Positions 18,159 through 26,939 of a DNA stretch of 64,000 bases are shown piece by piece. The position numbers and the translations under genes were made by a program. Within the stretch, counting starts at the first letter, position 1. Each line of letters starts with the position of its first letter. Below the pieces are notes generated by a model. The model was not told the origin of the DNA. It saw only the letters and a list, made by a program, of their open reading frames with translations, and did no database searches. Source of the DNA: an uncultured Fibrobacter sp. (GTDB lineage Bacteria > Fibrobacterota > Fibrobacteria > Fibrobacterales > Fibrobacteraceae); NCBI GenBank assembly GCA_946414025.1, contig CAMKMX010000002.1:1-64000 (forward strand), in the 5' to 3' direction.

Positions 18159-18457
18159 TGGCTAACATCAAGAAGAATGATAACGTCAAGGTGATTTCCG
18201 GTGCCAACAAGGGCAAGACCGGCACCGTGATCAGTGTCAAGGCCGGCAAGGTGACCGTTTCGGGCGTGAACGTCCGCAAGCGTCATGAAAAGCCGTCCCA
18301 GACCAACCAAACCGGTGGCATCATCGAAAAGGAACTGCCTATCGACATTTCCAACGTGATGCTTCTCGAAGGCAATACCCCCGTCCGTACCCGCATCGTT
18401 CGCGAAAAGGGCAAGAAGGGCGTTCGTACCAGTGTCAAGACTGGAAAGGCTGTGTAA
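18158..18457 (+). CDS. rplX: Ribosomal protein L24
   Basis: 99 aa. L24 is an assembly initiator with a KOW motif: NVKVISGANKGKTGTVISV. The VNVRKRHEKPSQTNQTGGIIEKE segment is typical. It is coupled to rplN by a one-base overlap and is followed by rplE after 9 bp. Confidence 0.97.
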   Translation: MANIKKNDNVKVISGANKGKTGTVISVKAGKVTVSGVNVRKRHEKPSQTNQTGGIIEKELPIDISNVMLLEGNTPVRTRIVREKGKKGVRTSVKTGKAV

Positions 18458-18466
18458 GGTAACGCA

Positions 18467-19006
18467 ATGAACCAGATGAAACAATTTTATCTCGAAAAAG
18501 TCGTTCCTGCCTTGCAGCAGAAGTTCGCTTACAAGAACGTGATGGAAATTCCCCGCCTCCAGAAGATCGTGATCAACATGGGCGTGGGCGCTGCTTCTCA
18601 GAACCGCAAGATTCTTGACGAAGCCGTGGATACTCTTTCTGCCATCACCGGCCAGAAGGCTGTGGTGACCACCGCCAAGAAGGCTGTGGCCCAGTTCCAC
18701 CTTCGCGAAGGCATCGGTATCGGTGCCAAGGTCACCCTCCACGGTGACAACATGTGGGATTTCCTTTTCCGCTTCATCAACATCAGCCTGCCCCGTGTCC
18801 GCGACTTCCGCGGCCTCGCTCGTCGTGGCTTTGATGGAATGGGCAATTTCACCTTGGGTATCAAGGAACAGACCATCTTTGTCGAAATCGACATCGACAA
18901 GGTTTCCCGTACATTCGGTATGGACATCTCCTTCGTGACCTCCGCTAAGACGGACGAAGAAGGTCGTGCCCTTCTCGAAGAACTTGGACTCCCCTTCAGG
19001 AAGTAA
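18467..19006 (+). CDS. rplE: Ribosomal protein L5
   Basis: 179 aa from the first ATG, chosen because AAGGTAA lies just upstream; a second in-frame ATG is three codons on. L5 binds 5S rRNA in the central protuberance. [38 protein letters not shown] and [16 protein letters not shown] are conserved. Confidence 0.97.
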   Translation: MNQMKQFYLEKVVPALQQKFAYKNVMEIPRLQKIVINMGVGAASQNRKILDEAVDTLSAITGQKAVVTTAKKAVAQFHLREGIGIGAKVTLHGDNMWDFLFRFINISLPRVRDFRGLARRGFDGMGNFTLGIKEQTIFVEIDIDKVSRTFGMDISFVTSAKTDEEGRALLEELGLPFRK

Positions 19007-19015
19007 GGTAATACC

Positions 19016-19201
19016 ATGGCAAGCAGAAGAATGATTGAAAAATGCAAGCGTACCCCGAAGTATACCGTTCGTGGGTACAACCGTTGCAAGCGTTGCGGTA
19101 GGCCGCACGCCTTTATGCGCCGCTTTGGCCTTTGCCGTATTTGCTTCCGCGAAATGGCACTCGCCGGCGAAATCCCCGGTATCACAAAGTCGTCTTGGTA
19201 A
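19016..19201 (+). CDS. rpsN: Ribosomal protein S14, short zinc-binding type
   Basis: 61 aa, the short form. The zinc ribbon is CKRC (about residues 24-27) and CRIC (about 40-43). The short zinc form is typical of many bacteria, while the long zinc-free form often serves under zinc starvation; no second copy is seen here. AAGGTAA precedes the start. Standard position between rplE and rpsH. Confidence 0.97.
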   Translation: MASRRMIEKCKRTPKYTVRGYNRCKRCGRPHAFMRRFGLCRICFREMALAGEIPGITKSSW

Positions 19202-19214
19202 GGAGAGTATACTC

Positions 19215-19610
19215 ATGGCAATGACAGATCCTATCGCCGATATGCTCACCCGCGTGCGCAATGCCTCCAAGGCAAAGCTCCCCGTGGTGGACATCCCTGC
19301 CAGCAACCTGAAGCGTGAAATCGCTCGCGTGCTGCAGGAAAAAGGTTTCATTAAGAAGTTCGTCGTGGTTGAAGACGGCAAGCAGGGCATCCTCAAGGTG
19401 CTGCTCCGCTACACCAAGGGCGAATCCGCTATCCAGGGCATCCAGCGCGTTTCTACGCCGGGTCTTCGTCACTATGTTGACGCCGCTAAGCTCCCCCGCG
19501 TTCGCAACGGCCTTGGCTATGCTATCATCTCCACATCTAAAGGCGTGATGACCGACCACGAAGCCCGCAAGGAAAACGTGGGTGGTGAAGTCATCGCAAA
19601 GGTATGGTAA
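19215..19610 (+). CDS. rpsH: Ribosomal protein S8
   Basis: 131 aa from the ATG at 19215, preceded by AAGGAGAG; the frame is open further upstream but inside rpsN. S8 binds 16S helix 21 and in E. coli represses the spc operon. MTDPIADMLTRVRNA, PASNLKREIARVL and the C-terminal STSKGVMTDHEAR with GGEVIAKVW are typical. Confidence 0.97.
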   Translation: MAMTDPIADMLTRVRNASKAKLPVVDIPASNLKREIARVLQEKGFIKKFVVVEDGKQGILKVLLRYTKGESAIQGIQRVSTPGLRHYVDAAKLPRVRNGLGYAIISTSKGVMTDHEARKENVGGEVIAKVW

Positions 19611-19612
19611 AG

Positions 19613-20152
19613 ATGTCCCGTATCGGTAAAGCTATTATCAATATCCCGGCTGGCGTGAAAGTCGCCGTCAATGGTCAGAACATCAAGGTGGAAGGCCCGA
19701 AGGGCAAGCTCGAGACGAACGTCCACGAACTCATTTCCATCAAGCTCGAAGGCAACCAGCTTTCGTTCTCCCGTCCTGATGATCAGAAGTTCACCCGCGC
19801 TATCCATGGCACCACCCGCGCCCTCGTCAACAACATGGTCGAAGGCGTCACGAAGGGCTTCCAGAAGACCCTCGAAATCGTGGGCGTCGGCTACCGCGTC
19901 GAACAGAAGGGCAAGGACCTGAACCTCGTGCTCGGTTTCTCGCACCCGGTCATTTTCAAGGCTCCGGAAGGCGTCGAACTCAAGGCTGTCGACCCGCTGA
20001 AGATTTCCATCTCCGGCATCGACAAGCAGAAGGTCGGCCAGGCTGCAGCTGAAATCCGCAAGTACCGTAAGCCTGAACCGTATAAGGGCAAGGGCATCAA
20101 GTACGCAGGCGAAATTGTCCGTCGTAAGCAAGGTAAGAAGACAGGTAAATAA
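19613..20152 (+). CDS. rplF: Ribosomal protein L6
   Basis: 179 aa from the ATG at 19613 (MSRIGKAIINIPAGV), the family N-terminus; an upstream in-frame ATG at 19604 overlaps the rpsH stop and would add three residues. L6 lies near the factor-binding site. NNMVEGVTKGFQKTLEIVGVGYR (in short, GVGYR) and the C-terminal signature PEPYKGKGIKY are present. Confidence 0.96.
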   Translation: MSRIGKAIINIPAGVKVAVNGQNIKVEGPKGKLETNVHELISIKLEGNQLSFSRPDDQKFTRAIHGTTRALVNNMVEGVTKGFQKTLEIVGVGYRVEQKGKDLNLVLGFSHPVIFKAPEGVELKAVDPLKISISGIDKQKVGQAAAEIRKYRKPEPYKGKGIKYAGEIVRRKQGKKTGK

Positions 20153-20161
20153 GGGTAAACT

Positions 20162-20533
20162 ATGACTGCAATTGCTAAGAAAAGAATCCAGTCCAGAATC
20201 GCACGCCACGAACGTGTGCGCAAGTCTGTTGTCGGAACTGCAGAATGCCCTCGTTTGGCTGTTCGCCGTTCCTTGTCCCACATGGTAGCCCAGATTATCG
20301 ACGACGAAAACAACAAGTCTCTCGTCCAGCTCACCACCACTGCCAAGGAATTCCAGGCTAAGTTTGGTGAAATGACGAAGTCGGAACAGAGCAAGCAGCT
20401 CGGTATCCAGATTGCTGAAGTCGCTAAGTCCAAGGGCATTGAATCCGTGGTCTTCGACCGCGGCGGTTACATCTATCACGGTCGCGTTCAGGCTCTCGCT
20501 GAGGGAGCTCGTGAAGGCGGACTCAAATTCTAG
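20162..20533 (+). CDS. rplR: Ribosomal protein L18
   Basis: 123 aa. L18 binds 5S rRNA together with L5. RIQSRIARHERVRKSVVGTAECPRL (RxRxRxK-type basic start), VFDRGGYIYHGRVQALAEGAREGGL are family signatures. The TAG stop overlaps the GTG of rpsE by one base. Confidence 0.96.
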   Translation: MTAIAKKRIQSRIARHERVRKSVVGTAECPRLAVRRSLSHMVAQIIDDENNKSLVQLTTTAKEFQAKFGEMTKSEQSKQLGIQIAEVAKSKGIESVVFDRGGYIYHGRVQALAEGAREGGLKF

Positions 20534-21027
20534 TGAGGTACACTTTGGAACGCGAAGCTCAAGTTTCTGAATTTGAAGACAAGGTTGTACACATCAACCG
20601 TTGCGCAAAGACCGTCAAGGGCGGTCGCCGTATGTCCTTCTCTGCTCTCGTTGTCGTTGGCAACAAGAACGGCAAGATTGGTGTTGGTCTCGGCAAGGCT
20701 AAGGAAGTTTCCGAAGCTATCCGCAAGGGTACCGAAGCCGCCCAGAGGAACATCGTTGAAGTCCAGTTGCTGGACGGCACCATTCCTCACGACATCGAAG
20801 TCAAGAGCGGTGCTACCCGCATCCTCTTGATGCCGGCTGCTCCCGGTACTGGCGTTATCGCCGGTGCTGCTGCCCGTGCCGTTCTCGAACTGGCCGGTGT
20901 GCGTAACATCCTCACAAAGATTCACGGTTCTTCCAACCCGAGCACCGTCGTGCGCGCCTGCCTCGAAGGTCTCTTGGCTCAGAAGAACAAACAGGACTGC
21001 GCCGCCCTCCGCGGTGCCAATGCCTAA
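20533..21027 (+). CDS. rpsE: Ribosomal protein S5
   Basis: 164 aa from the GTG overlapping the rplR stop. A TTG at 20545 is an alternative start: GTGAGG then lies 6-7 bases upstream as a ribosome binding site, and the N-terminus would be [20 protein letters not shown]5 shapes decoding accuracy and the mRNA entry site. The double-stranded RNA-binding [19 protein letters not shown] and the C-terminal [15 protein letters not shown] are conserved. No ATG start exists, which is unusual within this operon. Confidence 0.95.
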   Translation: MRYTLEREAQVSEFEDKVVHINRCAKTVKGGRRMSFSALVVVGNKNGKIGVGLGKAKEVSEAIRKGTEAAQRNIVEVQLLDGTIPHDIEVKSGATRILLMPAAPGTGVIAGAAARAVLELAGVRNILTKIHGSSNPSTVVRACLEGLLAQKNKQDCAALRGANA

Positions 21028-21040
21028 GGAGTAATACACC

Positions 21041-21220
21041 ATGAAGAAAGTTCGTATTACTTTGATTAAGGGTACTGTCCGCCGTCTGCCGGTGCACCGC
21101 GCCAACGTGGCCGCTCTTGGTCTCCGTAAGATTGGACAGTCTGTTGAACACGTTTTGACCCCCAGCATCCAGGGCATGATCAATGCCGTGGCTGACATGG
21201 TGAAGGTCGAGGAGATCTAA
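21041..21220 (+). CDS. rpmD: Ribosomal protein L30
   Basis: 59 aa. The frame reads MKKVRITLIKGTVRRLPVH, then LGLRKIGQSVEH and INAVADMVKVEEI, matching L30 of the 50S subunit. AAGGAGTAA lies just upstream. It stands in the standard place between rpsE and rplO, one base before the latter. Confidence 0.95.
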   Translation: MKKVRITLIKGTVRRLPVHRANVAALGLRKIGQSVEHVLTPSIQGMINAVADMVKVEEI

Positions 21221-21221
21221 G

Positions 21222-21665
21222 ATGGAACTCAATACTCTCAATCCTGGCAAGGCTGCCAAGGGCAAGAGCCGCAAGCGCATTGGTCGCGGTCCGGGTTCCG
21301 GTTGGGGCACCACCGCTGGCCGTGGCCAGAAGGGTGCCGGCGCTCGTAAGAGTGCACAGGCCGGTCGCGTCGCCTTCGAAGGCGGCCAGATGCCGATCCA
21401 CCGTCGCATCCCGAAGCGTGGCTTCAAGTCTCACTTCGCCAAGGACACGCAGATCGTTAACCTCAAGAAGCTCGCTTCTTGCAGCGTGACGGACTTCGAC
21501 GCCCAGGCAATGTTTGACCAGGGTTTCATCAAGAACATCGAACTGCCTATCAAGGTCCTCGCTTTTGGTACCATCGACAAGGCAATCAATGTAAAGGTTA
21601 ACGCCATCAGCGAAAAGGCTAAGGCCATGATCGAAGCTGCTGGCGGCAAAGTCGAGATCGTCTAA
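21222..21665 (+). CDS. rplO: Ribosomal protein L15
   Basis: 147 aa. L15 is a late 50S assembly protein. The glycine-rich, basic N-terminus (KRIGRGPGSGWGTTAGRGQKG) and GGQMPIHRRIPKRGF are family hallmarks. The TAATG overlap couples it to secY, as in most bacteria. Confidence 0.97.
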   Translation: MELNTLNPGKAAKGKSRKRIGRGPGSGWGTTAGRGQKGAGARKSAQAGRVAFEGGQMPIHRRIPKRGFKSHFAKDTQIVNLKKLASCSVTDFDAQAMFDQGFIKNIELPIKVLAFGTIDKAINVKVNAISEKAKAMIEAAGGKVEIV

Positions 21666-23026
21666 TGGAAGCTCTCAAGAAAGCCCTTGATGCGTTCGCC
21701 AATGCGTTCAAGATCGAAGACCTGCGTAAGAAGCTCCTTTTTACGCTCGGTGTTCTGATCATCTATCGCCTTGGTGCACACATCACAATCCCCGGAGTGA
21801 ATTCTGCCGTCTTGGCGGAGTTCTTCCGTAACTCGAATAATTTGTTCGGCCTGTATGACTCCTTCACGGGCGGTGCCTTCGCGAAAGCGACGGTCTTTGC
21901 CCTGGGTATCATGCCTTACATCAGTGCGTCCATCATTATCCAGTTGATGGGCTCCGTGATTCCGGCCATCCAGATGCTCCAGAAGGAGGGTCAGGAGGGT
22001 CGCGCCAGGCTGAACCAATACACCCGTTACTTTACGGTGGCACTTGCCGCCTTGCAGGGATGGGGTATTTCGGTATGGCTTTCCTCCCTGAAGGTGACCA
22101 CCGCCACAGGAACAGGCGTTTCTGTGCTGGCCGATGATTTCTCTTCGGGACTCGGTAACATCGGTTTCCGTTTACTTGCTACCCTGACCTTCACTGCCGG
22201 TACCATCTTCGTGATGTACCTGGGCGAGCAGATTACCTCGCACGGTGTGGGTAACGGTATTTCTCTTATTATCTTCGCCGGTATCGTCGGCGGCTTCCCG
22301 CGAGCCGTCCTTGCCGAACTGGAAATGCTGAAAGAAGGTATCCAGCCCCTCGCCATCGAGATCTTTATCTTGGCCGTGGTGGTTGTGATTATCGGATTCA
22401 TCGTTTTCGTGGAGCAGGCGAACCGTCGCATTCCACTCCAAAGTCCTCGCCGGACCATCGGAAACAAGGTCATGGGCGGTCAGTCCAGCTATTTGCCCTT
22501 CAAGGTGAACACCGCTGGCGTGATTCCCGTGATTTTCGCAAGCTGCATCATGTTCATTCCGGCCATGATCGCTTCTTGGTTCCCGAACGTGTCTGCGATG
22601 CAGGCTTTCGCTGCCGCTTTCATTCCGGGACACATCACCTACAGCGTGATTTACGGTCTCCTGATTATATTCTTCACCTACTTCTACACGGCAATCCAGT
22701 ACAACCCTAACGACATTGCCGAAAACCTCAAGAGAAGTGGTGGGTTTATTCCGGGAATCCGTCCTGGCAAGAAAACTGCAGAGTATATTGACTACATTTT
22801 GACCCGAATTTCTCTTCCGGGGTCCCTGTTCCTCGCTTTAATCAGTGTGGGACCGCTTCACCTGAAAGACGCACTCAATATGAGTTTCTATATTGGGGGC
22901 ACCTCGGTCTTGATCGTGGTCGGTGTGGCGTTGGATACGCTTCGTCAGCTCGAAGCCCAACTGCATACCAAGAACTATGAAGGTTTCCTCAAGCATGGCC
23001 GCATTCGCGGCAGGATGGCGTCCTAG
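21665..23026 (+). CDS. secY: Protein translocase subunit SecY
   Basis: 453 aa with ten hydrophobic segments. SecY is the channel of the SecYEG translocon. Signatures: [18 protein letters not shown] (first helix), [17 protein letters not shown], the cytoplasmic loop [10 protein letters not shown] and [24 protein letters not shown]. The gene is followed at once by infA; the map and adk genes that often stand here are missing. Confidence 0.98.
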   Translation: MEALKKALDAFANAFKIEDLRKKLLFTLGVLIIYRLGAHITIPGVNSAVLAEFFRNSNNLFGLYDSFTGGAFAKATVFALGIMPYISASIIIQLMGSVIPAIQMLQKEGQEGRARLNQYTRYFTVALAALQGWGISVWLSSLKVTTATGTGVSVLADDFSSGLGNIGFRLLATLTFTAGTIFVMYLGEQITSHGVGNGISLIIFAGIVGGFPRAVLAELEMLKEGIQPLAIEIFILAVVVVIIGFIVFVEQANRRIPLQSPRRTIGNKVMGGQSSYLPFKVNTAGVIPVIFASCIMFIPAMIASWFPNVSAMQAFAAAFIPGHITYSVIYGLLIIFFTYFYTAIQYNPNDIAENLKRSGGFIPGIRPGKKTAEYIDYILTRISLPGSLFLALISVGPLHLKDALNMSFYIGGTSVLIVVGVALDTLRQLEAQLHTKNYEGFLKHGRIRGRMAS

Positions 23027-23244
23027 TGGCTAAAGAAGAAGGAATACAAGTAGAAGGCGTTGTGTTGGAAGCACTCCCCAATGCTTTCTTCCGTGTTCAG
23101 CTCGGAAATGGTCACGAGATCCTCGCCCATGTTTCAGGAAAGATGCGTCGGCATTTCATTCGAATTTTGCCGGACGACAAAGTGTTGGTAGAGATTTCCC
23201 CCTACGATCTTAATCGTGGGCGAATCACATACCGTTACAAGTAA
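23026..23244 (+). CDS. infA: Translation initiation factor IF-1
   Basis: 72 aa. The GTG start overlaps the secY TAG stop. An OB-fold protein that occupies the ribosomal A site during initiation. [31 protein letters not shown] and [16 protein letters not shown] are nearly invariant in the family. Direct neighbour of rpmJ, as usual. Confidence 0.97.
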   Translation: MAKEEGIQVEGVVLEALPNAFFRVQLGNGHEILAHVSGKMRRHFIRILPDDKVLVEISPYDLNRGRITYRYK

Positions 23245-23272
23245 TAGGTATTTTCAAAGAAAGGTCAAACCT

Positions 23273-23389
23273 ATGAAAATCAAAGCCTCCATCAAACCCA
23301 GATGTGAAAACTGCAAGATCATCCGCCGCAAGGGTGTATTGCGCATCATCTGTTCGAAGAACCCCCGTCACAAGCAGAAGCAGGGATAA
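23273..23389 (+). CDS. rpmJ: Ribosomal protein L36
   Basis: 38 aa, standard length. The zinc-type pattern is CENC, then IIC, and a His in [26 protein letters not shown] is the family N-terminus. AAAGGTC lies upstream of the ATG. It stands between infA and rpsM, the normal order. Confidence 0.95.
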   Translation: MKIKASIKPRCENCKIIRRKGVLRIICSKNPRHKQKQG

Positions 23390-23398
23390 GGAGATCGT

Positions 23399-23767
23399 AT
23401 GGCACGTATCGCTGGTGTCGATTTACCGAAAAACAAGACCGTCGAGTACGGTCTGACGGCAATCTATGGTGTCGGTCTGTTCACCGCAAACAAGGTCTGT
23501 GCTCAGCTGGGCATCGACAAGAACAAGAAGTGCGATGACCTCACCGAAGAAGAACAAGGTAAGATTCGTCATCTCTTGGAAGACGAATACTCCGTGGAAG
23601 GTCAGCTCCGCGCAGAAATCACCTTGAACATTAAGCGTTTGCAGGATATCGGCTGCTATCGCGGCATCCGCCACCGCAAGGGCCTCCCGGTCCGCGGTCA
23701 GCGTTCCCGCACCAACGCCCGTACCCGCAAGGGCCCCAAGAAAACTGTGGCTAACAAGAAGAAGTAA
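23399..23767 (+). CDS. rpsM: Ribosomal protein S13
   Basis: 122 aa. S13 sits in the 30S head and contacts P-site tRNA and 50S bridges. [53 protein letters not shown] (here in part) are characteristic. AAGGAGAT precedes the start. It opens the alpha-operon part of the cluster. Confidence 0.97.
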   Translation: MARIAGVDLPKNKTVEYGLTAIYGVGLFTANKVCAQLGIDKNKKCDDLTEEEQGKIRHLLEDEYSVEGQLRAEITLNIKRLQDIGCYRGIRHRKGLPVRGQRSRTNARTRKGPKKTVANKKK

Positions 23768-23778
23768 GGAGATTCCTC

Positions 23779-24219
23779 GTGGCTGAAGAAGAAATTAAGG
23801 AAACTGCTGCCGCTGCCGAAGCTCCGGTTGCTGCCGCTGAAGAAGTCAAGGTCAAGAAGGGCAAGAAGCGTATCGACATCCAGGGTATCGCCTGCGTCAA
23901 CGCTACCTTCAACAACACAATCGTTTCTATCACCGATGCTCGCGGTAACGTGGTCGCTTGGGGCTCTCCCGGTAATGCCGGTTTCAAGGGTTCCCGCAAG
24001 AGCACTCCGTTTGCCGCCCAGCTCGCTGCCGAAGCCGCTGCCCACAAGGCTTTCGATCTCGGCATGCGCAAGGTGGATGTCCGCGTCAAGGGCGCCGGTG
24101 GTGGTCGTGAATCCGCCGTCCGCGCTATCAAGAATGCGGGCCTCGAAGTCCTCTCTATTCGGGACGTGACGGGCATTCCTCACAACGGTTGCCGTCCTAA
24201 AAAGAAGAGAAGAGTCTAA
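23779..24219 (+). CDS. rpsK: Ribosomal protein S11
   Basis: 146 aa with a GTG start preceded by AAGGAGAT. S11 lies on the 30S platform near the E site. The core reads [20 protein letters not shown], then [11 protein letters not shown] and [14 protein letters not shown] at the end. An N-terminal extension of about 30 residues rich in Glu and Ala ([16 protein letters not shown]) makes it longer than usual. rpsD, expected next, is missing; rpoA follows after 18 bp. Confidence 0.97.
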   Translation: MAEEEIKETAAAAEAPVAAAEEVKVKKGKKRIDIQGIACVNATFNNTIVSITDARGNVVAWGSPGNAGFKGSRKSTPFAAQLAAEAAAHKAFDLGMRKVDVRVKGAGGGRESAVRAIKNAGLEVLSIRDVTGIPHNGCRPKKKRRV

Positions 24220-24237
24220 TCCAAAGAGGTATCGCCA

Positions 24238-25212
24238 ATGATGTGGAAATCACTTCAAATGCCGCGCAGCTTCCAGAAAGTGGAAACCGGCGAAGACGGC
24301 CGCTATGCAAAGTTTGTCGTAGAGGCCTTGGAACGTGGCTGGGGTATCACCCTCGGTAACGCTCTCCGTCGCACGCTCCTTTCCTCCCTGCAGGGTGCGG
24401 CCATTGTCTCCGTGAAAATCGAAGGCGTCGAGAAGGAATTTTCGACGATTCCCGGTGTCAAGGAAGATGTCACCGATATCATCCTGAATCTCAAGAGCAT
24501 CCGCGTGAAGCTCCTTTCCGATCACGACGAAACTTTGCACCTGGACGTGTCCGGCGACGGCGAAGTTACTGCCAAGTCCTTTATGGAAAACCCGGGCGTG
24601 GTTGTTTTGACCCCCGATGTCCATATCGCTACTCTGAACGGTAACGCATCGCTTTCCATGGACGTGAAGATCTCCAGTGGCCGCGGTTTTGTCCGTGCCG
24701 ACGAACTGAAGGACAAGGACGCTCCGATCGGCGTTATCGCTACGGACGCGAACTTCAACCCGGTTCAGAAAGTTGCAATGCACATCAGCGATACCCGCGT
24801 GGGCCAGAAGACAGACTACAACCGTCTGGAACTGGAAATCACCACCGACGGCTCCATCGACCCCGAAGATGCCTTGGCCTACGCTGCCAAGCTTCTCGTC
24901 GACCACCTGGAAATCTTCATCAACTTCGAAGGTGACCTGGTGACCGAAGGTGCTGAAGGCCAGGACGAAGAACACCAGCGCATCGCGGAACTGCTCCGCA
25001 CTCGCGTCGATGAACTGGAACTCTCTGTTCGCTCCAGCAACTGCCTGCGTATGGCCAATATCCATACGGTCGGTGAACTTGTGCGCAACAAGGAAAACGA
25101 TATGCTCAAATACAAGAACTTCGGTCGGAAGTCCTTGGTGGAACTTAACGAGGTGTTGACAGCCATGGGCCTCTCTTTTGGCATGGATGTCGATGAATAC
25201 TTGAAGGATTAA
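24238..25212 (+). CDS. rpoA: RNA polymerase alpha subunit
   Basis: 324 aa. The N-terminal domain for assembly contains RGWGITLGNALRRTLLSSLQGAA; the C-terminal domain (about 245-324) that binds UP elements and activators has LELSVRSSNCLRMANIHTVGEL and FGRKSLVELNEVL. The two halves are joined by an acidic linker (EGAEGQDEEHQR). It follows rpsK directly rather than rpsD. Confidence 0.98.
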   Translation: MMWKSLQMPRSFQKVETGEDGRYAKFVVEALERGWGITLGNALRRTLLSSLQGAAIVSVKIEGVEKEFSTIPGVKEDVTDIILNLKSIRVKLLSDHDETLHLDVSGDGEVTAKSFMENPGVVVLTPDVHIATLNGNASLSMDVKISSGRGFVRADELKDKDAPIGVIATDANFNPVQKVAMHISDTRVGQKTDYNRLELEITTDGSIDPEDALAYAAKLLVDHLEIFINFEGDLVTEGAEGQDEEHQRIAELLRTRVDELELSVRSSNCLRMANIHTVGELVRNKENDMLKYKNFGRKSLVELNEVLTAMGLSFGMDVDEYLKD

Positions 25213-25214
25213 AA

Positions 25215-25685
25215 ATGAGACACGGTGTAAAAAACAAGAAACTCGGCGTTAACGCCCAGCACAAGCGTGCCATCCTCCGCGCCCTTGCCACTTCTATCAT
25301 CGGAAAGGGCATGGAAACTGAACAGGGCAAGCGTTATGTGCGTACAACCCTCCACAAGGCAAAGCTTGTCCGTGGCGTGGTAGACCGCATGGTGACCTAT
25401 GCCAAGAAGGGCGACCTTTCTGCCCGTCGTGAAGCTGCCCGCTTCATCATGGATCCCAAGGTCCTGCAGGACCTGTTTGCCACAATCGGCCCGCGCTATG
25501 CAAACCGCAACGGTGGTTACACCCGCGTGCTGAAGCTCGGCCCCAACCGCCCCGGTGACGCTTCCGAAATGGCCCTCGTGGGTCTCGTGGAAGACGAAAT
25601 CGTGGTGAAGGCCAAGAAGGGCGCTGCTGACGCTGCCAAGTCCGATGCCGTAAGCATGGTTGAAGGCGAAGGCAAGTCCGCATAA
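25215..25685 (+). CDS. rplQ: Ribosomal protein L17
   Basis: 156 aa. L17 is at the tunnel exit. MRHGVKNKKLGVNAQHKRAILRALATSI and NRNGGYTRVLKLGPNRPGDASEMALV are typical; the C-terminal tail is Ala/Lys-rich and extended. It is the last gene of the operon, 2 bp after rpoA, and a strong terminator follows. Confidence 0.97.
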   Translation: MRHGVKNKKLGVNAQHKRAILRALATSIIGKGMETEQGKRYVRTTLHKAKLVRGVVDRMVTYAKKGDLSARREAARFIMDPKVLQDLFATIGPRYANRNGGYTRVLKLGPNRPGDASEMALVGLVEDEIVVKAKKGAADAAKSDAVSMVEGEGKSA

Positions 25686-25702
25686 TAAAAAAACGATACA
25701 AT

Positions 25703-25736
25703 TAAAAAAAGTCCAGTTTCTGCTGGGCTTTTTTTG
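25703..25736 (+). terminator. Intrinsic terminator of the ribosomal operon
   Basis: A long stem, AAAAAAGTCCAG pairing with CTGGGCTTTTTT around a TTTCTG loop (with one G-T pair), is followed by T's. It lies 18 bp after rplQ. Confidence 0.88.
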
Positions 25737-25771
25737 TATTTTTACATAACATATCGCTTATTGGGAACATT

Positions 25772-26938
25772 ATGAGGATAAAACTCTGCCTGTTGTCTAT
25801 CTGGATTTTTGCGGCGCTTTCTTTTGCGCAGTCTTCTTTGATGAGGTTTCCCCCAGAGTATTCAACTCCTCGTGGTAATGTTTCCTTGATGCCCATGGTG
25901 GTAGAATCTCAGGTGGATTCCAACTATATCGTGGGTCCGGGTGATTTTTTTGACTTGTTTTTGGAGAACAACTATTTTTCTGTACAGGTCAATGCCGACG
26001 GAACTATTGCCGTCAGTGAGTGTGGAGTTATCAATGTTGGTGGCAAAACCCTCAGTGAGGCAAAGCGCGAAATATTGCGGGCAATTTCCGTGAAGTACAG
26101 CGCCCAGTATTCTTCGGTTCAGCTGTCACGTTTGAAGTCCTTTATGGTTTCTGTAATGGGGGCTGTTCCGCAGACGGGTCAAGTTCCCGTAGAAGCTCAG
26201 ACGAAATTGAGTACCCTGCTTCGCAACATGGGCGGTTTTTTGCCGACGGCAGACAAGGAAAGGATTGTTGTCATTCGCGGTCAGGATTCCCTGAAAGTGG
26301 ATTACAATAAGATTGTCCGTCTAGGAGACTTTTCAAGTGACTTGGTACTGATGCAGGGAGACCGTGTTTTTGTTCCTTTTGTAGATATGAGCACTGCGGT
26401 AACGCTGGTGTTCCCCGATAGACGTGTTCCCGTTCCCTACAGCGACAACCGGACTGTTGCCGATTATTATCTGATGGCGTCCGGTAGCGATGTCGAAAGC
26501 AGCGGGCTCAGCTTTATAAAGGTTGTTGCGCGCGATGGATCCGAGAAGAAGATTTCTACGTCCGAAGCTAAGAATACGGTTGCCTCGGCAAGTTCTGAGA
26601 TATACTGTGATAATCGCGGCTCCAACAACCAGTTTGTTTATGTTGGCGGGGCGGTAGCCGCTATGGGACGCGTCCCCTACAACCCCGATTACCATGCCCT
26701 GGATTATATCGCCGCAGCCGGAGTCACGCCATTTACGGGAACATGGAACCAGGTTCAGGTTGTTCGCGGCAACAGGGAGACGATAGATGTGAATGTCACA
26801 GAAGATGAAATTCTTCCGGGAGACTATATCGAAATACCCAGGAGCCGTTACGAGAATTTTAAGGATCTCACCTTGTTCCTGGCATCTCTGTTGACGGTTA
26901 TTTCCTCATCACTAATCATTTACATGTCTTATCGATAA
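25772..26938 (+). CDS. Polysaccharide export protein (Wza/outer-membrane auxiliary family)
   Basis: 388 aa. A signal peptide (MRIKLCLLSIWIFAALSFAQ) is followed by the poly-export domain YIVGPGDFFDLFLENN and VQVNADGTIAVSECGVINV (about 50-115), then SLBB-like repeats (FMVSVMGAVPQTGQVPVEAQTKL; FVYVGGAVAAMGRVPYN) and a C-terminal hydrophobic segment. Such proteins form the outer-membrane channel for capsule or exopolysaccharide export. No lipobox is visible, unlike classical Wza. The C-terminal hydrophobic helix may anchor it. First gene of the polysaccharide group; the Wzz-like gene starts 1 bp after its stop. Confidence 0.88.
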   Translation: MRIKLCLLSIWIFAALSFAQSSLMRFPPEYSTPRGNVSLMPMVVESQVDSNYIVGPGDFFDLFLENNYFSVQVNADGTIAVSECGVINVGGKTLSEAKREILRAISVKYSAQYSSVQLSRLKSFMVSVMGAVPQTGQVPVEAQTKLSTLLRNMGGFLPTADKERIVVIRGQDSLKVDYNKIVRLGDFSSDLVLMQGDRVFVPFVDMSTAVTLVFPDRRVPVPYSDNRTVADYYLMASGSDVESSGLSFIKVVARDGSEKKISTSEAKNTVASASSEIYCDNRGSNNQFVYVGGAVAAMGRVPYNPDYHALDYIAAAGVTPFTGTWNQVQVVRGNRETIDVNVTEDEILPGDYIEIPRSRYENFKDLTLFLASLLTVISSSLIIYMSYR

Positions 26939-26939
26939 T

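Noticed and set aside
18155..19396. Minus-strand frame of 413 codons across rplX-rpsH
   Set aside because: Shadow of five real ribosomal genes; composition is not protein-like.
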